This document shows positions 58,200 through 64,000 of a stretch of DNA of 64,000 nucleotides, piece by piece. Position 1 is the first letter of the stretch. Each line of letters opens with the position of its first letter. The stretch spans positions 4,239,114-4,303,113 of the forward strand of contig JARUPZ010000034.1 of the NCBI GenBank assembly GCA_031213475.1. The letters run 5' to 3'. Under the pieces are notes generated by a model. It did not search any database, was not told the DNA's origin, and was given only the letters and a program-made list of their open reading frames with translations. This stretch comes from Nereocystis luetkeana. Taxonomy: Eukaryota > Sar > Phaeophyceae > Laminariales > Laminariaceae. A program made the translations under genes and the position numbers.

Positions 58200-59640
58200 A
58201 GAAAAAAAAAGCGAAGGGTCACACAAATAGGACAACAAGGTGACGCAACCGACGCAGAATGATAGGGTACGGGGGGGGGGGGGGGGGGGCGGGGGGGGGG
58301 GGGGGGGCATCGACTTGGCAGGGAATACTGCAGCACAGCACGACAAACACAAAACAAAAATAAACAAACGCCAAACACGGGTTGTAACATAGCACTAGAC
58401 AGTAGTCATGGGGCGTCTCAATTAGAAAGACGGCCAGTGCCACGTTTCGGCGAGTGCCTTCACTCTCTTGAGCGGCCTACAGTAGTTGCTGTTGAAAATC
58501 TCTTCAACGCGGCTCCTCCCCCCCCCCCCCCCCCCCCCCCCCCAATTTTATATAGGTTGGGTTGGTGTCGGTTGGCAACGACACTGAAGAACATGCCGCT
58601 CACTACGTGAGCTAGACAAACAGGGTACCGTTTTTGTTTGTTTGTTTTTTGGCGGTCGCCCACAGCTGGTGGTCAAGTTAGATCATTTGTGCGAGGTAAA
58701 GGACCTTTACTCCGAACAAGGGAATTGATCGTATCACGTGGTGTTTATGGTAAGGCACACAAGAGGCAGTTACATAGTACTCCCATTGCTGTCTCTGGAA
58801 ATGCCTACACCGGAAATTAAATCAACTCATTGAAGCTGTCATCATATGCAAGTCCGCCTCACAAGCGGTTTTTAGTAGGATGCAGCTCACCCTTCACGCG
58901 ACACGCCGACACCTCACGCGACCTGCTTGGTTGGTGAAAACCCGGCGTGCTCCGTCCCGGCATTGTAGGGATGCGAGGTTCTATGATATGGTCGTACGAC
59001 TACGGCCATGCATGATATCGAGTACATCTCTCCTATCGAGTACACTCCCCTCCCACGGGCCTTGGGCCCAACGGCGTCTTAAGTTGCTGCGCATTTTTTG
59101 TACCTCAAGTGCTCGACGTTTTGCTACAGTCTCCTTCTCCTTGACGAACCAGCGCTTCATGCACGTACTGCTCAGCCGCTTTTTTCAACACGTCTGAACC
59201 ACTTTGCCCGAGTTCTTCGCTGCCAGCGTCCATTGTTTCTCTTCGGTGGGCAAGTTAAACAGCGATAGGTCGCGCTCGGGACAACCCATCCGGTCCTGCT
59301 CTTGCCCTCCCGAGTAACCCTTTCCCCCCTCCGGTTCCTCAAACATCACTCGTTTGGGTAGTCCCTCGTCACCCACACGAACAAGCCACGAACCCCGCGA
59401 AAAGTATCCTCCGCTGTCGCACCGTCATCTCGATGTTCTCACCACCAGCCTCGGCCAGTGTGTCTGCACATGACGCGAGGTTTTCCCTTCCACCCTATGC
59501 AGCGGAGGAGCAATTGGTGGTGAGCTGTCTGCAGTACGGCGAGATGGGCCACGGCAGAGCTCCACGTGTCACACCCGTACAGCATGGTCTCCACAATTTC
59601 GGCTTTTGAGCATCCGTACTCTGGGCCGGAGCGGTGCGGT
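58200..59640 (-). mobile_element. LINE 3' end, copy 2, interrupted by a family A insertion
   Basis: Minus strand: RT C-terminal text AEIVETMLYGCDTW and LLLRCIGWKGKPR (59640 to about 59440), then RRILFAGFV, the same frameshift as copy 1, EEPEGGKGYSGGQEQDRM and WTLAAKNSGKVVQTC then a stop. Homology to copy 1 stops at GGGCCCAAGGCCCG (59065) and resumes at GGAGCCGCGTTG (58515), so 58519-59050 is an insert. The 3' UTR (58400-58200) matches copy 1. Confidence 0.85.
58519..59050 (+). repeat. Family A repeat inserted in LINE copy 2 (defines its ends)
   Basis: C-tract, AATTTTATATAGGTTGGG, the full internal order, ATCGAGTACACTCCCCTCC. Comparing with LINE copy 1 fixes both ends to within the flanking C/G run. 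Confidence 0.92.
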
Positions 59641-59684
59641 GGGCTGGTCGTACAGTGGCAGGCCATAGACTTACTTACTCTTGT

Positions 59685-59850
59685 CCTTTTCCTAAGCGTG
59701 CCCGGTGGGTACTTCCCTGGCATCTCAGGGCTCCCACTTGGACACCGCCTCCTTCTGTTACTTGCCGATGAGAGGCCTTTTTTTGTTCTCCCTTTTTTTC
59801 TTATTTTGTTTTGTGTGCATTCGTGTACCCAAAGCTCGGCACCGCAGGCG
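59685..59850 (+). repeat. Repeat H (copy 2)
   Basis: GCGTGCCCGGTGGGTACTTC..CTCAGGGCTCCCACTTGG, a partner of 28185-28345, adjoining the truncated end of LINE copy 2. Confidence 0.6.
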
Positions 59851-59859
59851 AGCGCGGCA

Positions 59860-60760
59860 CCATCGCGGGTGTCGGCGGGCGCTGGCGGGTAGAGGGGGGG
59901 TTGGAAGGAGCGCGGTCGCCGTTTTCGTGGCTAGGCGTCGCGTGTGCATTGAGACACGAGGGAAGCATAAATGGGCTCTGCCTGGCCTCCCGGTGTCGGA
60001 TTGAAGATAACACGTACCAGGTACCAGGTACCGGTACGAGTCTATTAAGGGTCGTTTTGGATTGCAAAAGAAGATTCAAGCGGTGCTGATTTTTGCGACA
60101 GAGCTGAATTTCAGAGAGAGAGCATCGCAGTCTGAGCACCAACATTGTCGAGCTGGCGAACGAGGGCGGCGGTGAGCACCGGGCTTCACGCGAGGCGCGC
60201 GACGGGACTAACTGGGGCAGAGAAGGACGAAAGCTTGACCCCGACCGAATCGGTGGCGAGGTGCTCGCGAGAGAGGCGGGCAGCGTACGAGGCTGAGAGA
60301 AGCTCTGCTGTTCGAATGTTTTTAGGCCGGCGCAAAGTGTTCCAACCAGGCAGGAAATAATTACATCAGAGGGGGCATTTTTTCTTGTTTTTCTTTGCCG
60401 ATTTTTCGATTTTTCAATTCGCATTGCTTTTACGGTGCGGTGCGATGCCGTGCTGTGCCTTCACTTTCGTACATATCAAAAAAAAAAAAAAAAAAAAACA
60501 TGTACCTGGTACGGAACATGCATGCGGCATCCGGCTTGTTTCCCTGGATGGAGTGTGGAGCTCTTGGCATTTGCGACTCGCCTGTTTGCACCGAATTGTT
60601 TGGACCATCTGTTCCGTTCCATCTGTTCCTCGTGAGCGAGCGTAGCCGGCGGAGCAACCCGCAGCGCGAAGCGCCTTGTGCTACCGACTGTAACTGAGTA
60701 TTGGTAAAGAAGCCTTTGGACAAGAAAGCGGGAAGTTTTTGAGGTGTCAGATCCGCGAGT
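59860..60760. other. No gene seen
   Basis: TACCAGGTA doublet at 60013-60029, A-run at 60479-60497, otherwise unremarkable. Confidence 0.4.
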
Positions 60761-60829
60761 AAGGTACGCGGGTCCAACCCGCACATCTACAGAAAACAAC
60801 TCGCGGGTCGTGCCGGTCCGACCCGCGAG

Positions 60830-60965
60830 TGGCCCATTTCTCGCGAGTCATGACCTGACTCGACCCGTGAGCTTTTCTTCTCCTCTTGACCCGCGACCTG
60901 ACCCGACCTGTGAAACTGGAAAAATTGTTGCCCCGACCCGACCCGACCCGACCCGACTCGTGAGG
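60830..60965 (+). repeat. GACCC minisatellite array 2
   Basis: CGACCCGTGAGCTTTTC and CCCGACCCGACCCGACTCG. Related to array 1. Confidence 0.85.
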
Positions 60966-60984
60966 TTTTATGAGAAACTAAAAG

Positions 60985-61130
60985 AGTACGTCAGCTGAGA
61001 GTTCAACCGATCGGAAGATCGATCGATACTCAACTTTGCAAGCTGCGTGAACCGATCGCGCGTTTTCCATTATTTCCCTAGCGATTGACTACTGGCCGGT
61101 GACTCCCCTGGATGCTACCAGGGTCGACGA
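60985..61130 (+). repeat. Family D repeat, compact copy
   Basis: ACGTCAGCTGAGAGTTCAACC..ATACTCAACTTTGCAAGCTG..GGTGACTCCCCTGGATGCTA. It is inserted between GACCC arrays 2 and 3. Confidence 0.7.
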
Positions 61131-61194
61131 GACGATAATACTTACCAGGTATACCATATCGTACACTGAAACAGCAGATCGACACGAGGTTTGA

Positions 61195-61385
61195 AAAAAT
61201 CTTGACCCGACCTGACCCGATCCGCGAGAGATAAAAATCCTTTGACTCGACCCAACCCTAACCGACCCGACCCGACCCGACCCGACCCGACCCGTGAGAT
61301 TGTGAGCAACTCCCGACCCGACCCGACCGGTGACATTTTTAACAACGTCCTGACCCGACCCGCGGTTCGGGTGATGACCCGCGAA
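61195..61385 (+). repeat. GACCC minisatellite array 3
   Basis: CTTGACCCGACCTGACCCG, a pure (ACCCG)n run at 61262-61295, then GTGAGATTGTGAGC and further units. Confidence 0.87.
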
Positions 61386-61842
61386 CAGGGCCCTAATATT
61401 ATAACTTCCGTGCCAAGCCGACTAGGAACACACCGCTCGCAAGAGTCAATTTTCTCTCAAAATGGACGCGTAAAAACGCCCTTACCTATTCTTAATCATA
61501 ACTGCTTGCTGTCAAGGGAGGAGCAGCGACAAATCCAGCAACCAAGGTTTAATAGCTTGGAGTAAAAAGTAGGGTTTGCTCTCTTGCTGCAAGGCACGAG
61601 GCCACGAACAAGAAACAGCTGGCCGTGAGCATGTTGACCTATATCTGCTGTCCTGCGAGCAACACATTTTCTTTTTTTTTGTCGTCCTCATGCCGTTTGG
61701 GGTCGTACCAAATGTGTTGTATGAAGATCGCCGCCGCCTTTTGTCGACCCCCCCCCCCCCCCCAAACTAAGAGCCGATGAAAAAAAAAACAAACTCGGGT
61801 ACGTATCATATGACACTACTCTGTACGTATCGTATTATGCGA

Positions 61843-61962
61843 TTTACAGGGGACCACCTACGGTACACACAAAAACCTTTATACGACCTCGTATGTCGCT
61901 ATTTTTAATATCAATATTTAGTCCCATCAGGTGTTTACTACCAGGGGTATGGTCCCCCGTAA
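61843..61962. mobile_element. M1 MITE, diverged
   Basis: TTACAGGGGACCACC..GGTATGGTCCCCCGTAA with M1 core words (ACACAAAAACCT, ATCAATATTTAGTCC). About 15 bp longer than usual. Confidence 0.75.
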
Positions 61963-62000
61963 TACTACTTTACATGGTAGTGCTGTACGTATCATAAGAG

Positions 62001-62095
62001 TACCCTTTTAGCACCGCAGTCCCGTTTCAGGGACACACCAGTCAAATTATAAGTAATTTGTCCCCAAAACGGGACTGCAGTCCTAAAAGGGTCAA
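62001..62095. mobile_element. M2 foldback element
   Basis: TACCCTTTTAGCACCGCAGT..and the complementary CCTAAAAGGGTCAAA. Confidence 0.9.
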
Positions 62096-62550
62096 ACGGT
62101 GCAAGTACCACACACAGGGTACCTCGTGCTTATTGCACCACTTGTATGCACCCCGACAGAAGAGATCTCATGAACCATCACGGCAAACCTGAAACAAGCA
62201 ACAGCAGCAAGCAGCAGAGCTCTCTGTTCTACCGTAGAACTTCAACTTTCAACCCAACGGAAAAATTATTTGCAGTACTTTTTTGCACGTGTATGTACGT
62301 CAAGACCTGCTCCTGCTGCTGCGACATTTTTACATCAGTATTTATCTGTCAATAATAGGATGGACGGACGTGTATCAGGGCTGATACAATGTCTTGTGTG
62401 CCCTGGTCCTCACGCGAAACAAACTCTTGATTTTGTCTTGAGTACCCCGGCCCTCCCGTGCGAACTGCCGTTTCAGTGCACGAGATCGTACCGGCCGAAA
62501 TCAATTGGAAATCGAGCCTGTAAACTAATATCGTCTCGTGGACCCTTGTA

Positions 62551-62647
62551 TTAACCCTTTTAGAACCGCAGTCCCGTTTTGGGGACACACCACTCAAATT
62601 GTTAGTGATTTGTCCCCAAAACGGGACTGCGGTCCTTTAAGGGTTAA
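62551..62647. mobile_element. M2 foldback element, best copy
   Basis: TTAACCCTTTTAGAACCGCA..GTCCCGTTTTGGGGACA and a right arm TGTCCCCAAAACGGGACTGC..TTAAGGGTTAA. Confidence 0.92.
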
Positions 62648-62795
62648 TAGCATCCAGGGGAGTCACCGGCCAGTATTAACAGTTAAAGGCGGGGGAAATA
62701 ATGAAATAGTGGAAAACGCACGAACGGTTATCACGAAGTTTGCAAAATCGAGTATCGACCGATCGGTTGAACTCACAGCTGACGTGCATTTTTGT
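62648..62795 (-). repeat. Family D repeat, minus orientation
   Basis: TAGCATCCAGGGGAGTCACC directly abuts M2. The other end is CGATCGGTTGAACTCACAGC, the complement of the 60.99-kb copy. Confidence 0.7.
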
Positions 62796-62799
62796 AGCA

Positions 62800-64000
62800 G
62801 GCTCAGGCTCGTTCTGCTGTGCCCGTATCTGGTACGATTACTATACCCCTACGTTTCGGTATTCACATTGATGTTCAAACGTTCCTTACAAAAATACCGG
62901 ACAAATTTAGGTACCAAGCGCAAGCCTCGGATGGCGTACATATTGCACGTGTGTAATAGTACCAAACTGCAGAAGAAGCTATCATACTGACTGCTGCTGC
63001 ATATGGGCATGATGGTGATCCTGGTACTGCTGCTGTGCCCGAAAGCGCCGACCAGAAAGGAAACAGATACGTAGATCATGCCTGGTATACAGATAGCAGG
63101 CCAGACTGCAAGTATAGATACGTGTAGATAGATCTAAACCCGGTAGATGGTACAATTCGAGGCGAGTCGACGAGGGAAGAAAACGCTGAAATCTTCTCGC
63201 GATAAAAAATGAAGGCACGTACTGTAGCGGGAAGGGGGGAGAAGAGCCTGCTATGTGACCCCGGATCTGAGTTACGAGTTGGAAGGAGAGAGAGAAGAAG
63301 ATGTGCGAAGACAATGAATGGGACGATAAAAAAGAAAAGAAAAAAAAAACATAAAGCTCTACTTACTGCTACCGCTGTAAATTCTGCGGCATCGAGGCGG
63401 CATCATGGCTCATGGACAAAGTGGGACTAGGTGTACCAGGTAGTACAACACTACGGCAGCAGTAGTGCCAGGTAGTAAGTACCTACGGCGTTCGTACAAA
63501 CACGGAGCGCGTCGTCCCCATCATGTGCATATTGTGTCTCCATTCTCCTCACCATGCCTGGAAGGCAACCAGATCAATCCACGTACGTAAGATATGACAC
63601 TCGAATTATTTGACGAGAGGTGGATACATATATCTGGTGGTGGTGGTGCTGCTGCTTGTACCGCTGCTGTAGTTGCGCACAGTCCCGCGTGCGTTGGCGT
63701 GGCGGTACAGAAACAGTAATGCTTGTGTAATATCGATCCATGTTCTAGAAAATGACGATATCGATATCCATGTTTACGTCCACCTGGTATTCTACGTCGT
63801 ACTGTCGGTCTGTTCGTGTAGGAATCGTATGAATACGTACTTGCACGAGTCTGCGCGAGCGTGCAGCGGAAATATTTTCCCTCCTATATATGTTACGCTC
63901 TCCAGCTCTCGTAGCGGGTCATACACAGACTTCCATCCATCGGATACTATTACCTCCTGCTGCTGTGTATGTCTAATAACACATGAGGCAAATGAGGAAG
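62800..64000. other. No gene seen
   Basis: Mixed DNA with TGGTGG/CTGCTG patches near 63.64 kb and TACCAGGTAG doublets at 63437 and 63468. A TGTGACCCCGGATCTGAGT word at 63254 recurs (inverted) at 53384. Confidence 0.4.

Overview
This is a repeat-rich eukaryotic nuclear window. There are no operons, no ribosome-binding-site-led ORFs and no rRNA. Coding sequence appears as short exons of 77-300 bp with clean GT-AG junctions and conserved reading phase, separated by introns of roughly 0.7-4.4 kb full of microsatellites and transposon remnants. GC-rich exons, very intron-rich genes and these repeats suggest a stramenopile alga, perhaps a brown alga. That assignment is an inference; no lineage marker was seen.

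Gene 1 (minus strand, 30791 to 2057) is the main discovery. Nineteen exons, all phase-compatible, encode an 855-residue CWF19L1/Drn1-type protein (CwfJ family, lariat-debranching and spliceosome-associated). It has an N-terminal metallophosphoesterase-like domain, an RGG-rich linker, two RRM RNA-binding domains, a CwfJ C-terminal domain 1 (HIT-like), a CwfJ C-terminal domain 2 and an acidic/glycine-rich tail. The human and yeast relatives known to me lack the two RRMs. The RRM block is carried by exons flanked entirely by phase-0 introns, as expected of a shuffled cassette.

Gene 2 (minus strand, about 49623 to 41352) is a low-complexity Ser/Asn/Thr/Gly-rich protein of about 880 residues in two exons. 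It has one short ordered block and is not recognised by name.

The rest is mobile and repetitive DNA. Two LINE 3' ends (26.86-27.59 kb plus; 58.2-59.64 kb minus) are present, the second interrupted by a complete copy of an abundant approximately 0.5-kb C-tract-associated repeat (family A, more than 14 copies). There are 11 copies of a 105-bp TA-duplicating inverted-repeat MITE (family M1, one pair nested) and six copies of a 95-bp palindromic foldback (family M2). A 996-bp TTA-flanked inverted-repeat element lies in intron 1 of gene 1. Many minisatellites are present (GGTC, GACCC, ACCGC, GGGTACC, GATAGATCAT, ATCC, 118-bp, 105-bp and approximately 50-bp units). A 9-bp palindrome TACC(A/T)GGTA occurs 21 times against about 0.5 expected and may be a transposon excision footprint.

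Between about 31 and 41 kb and from about 50 to 64 kb no convincing gene was found.
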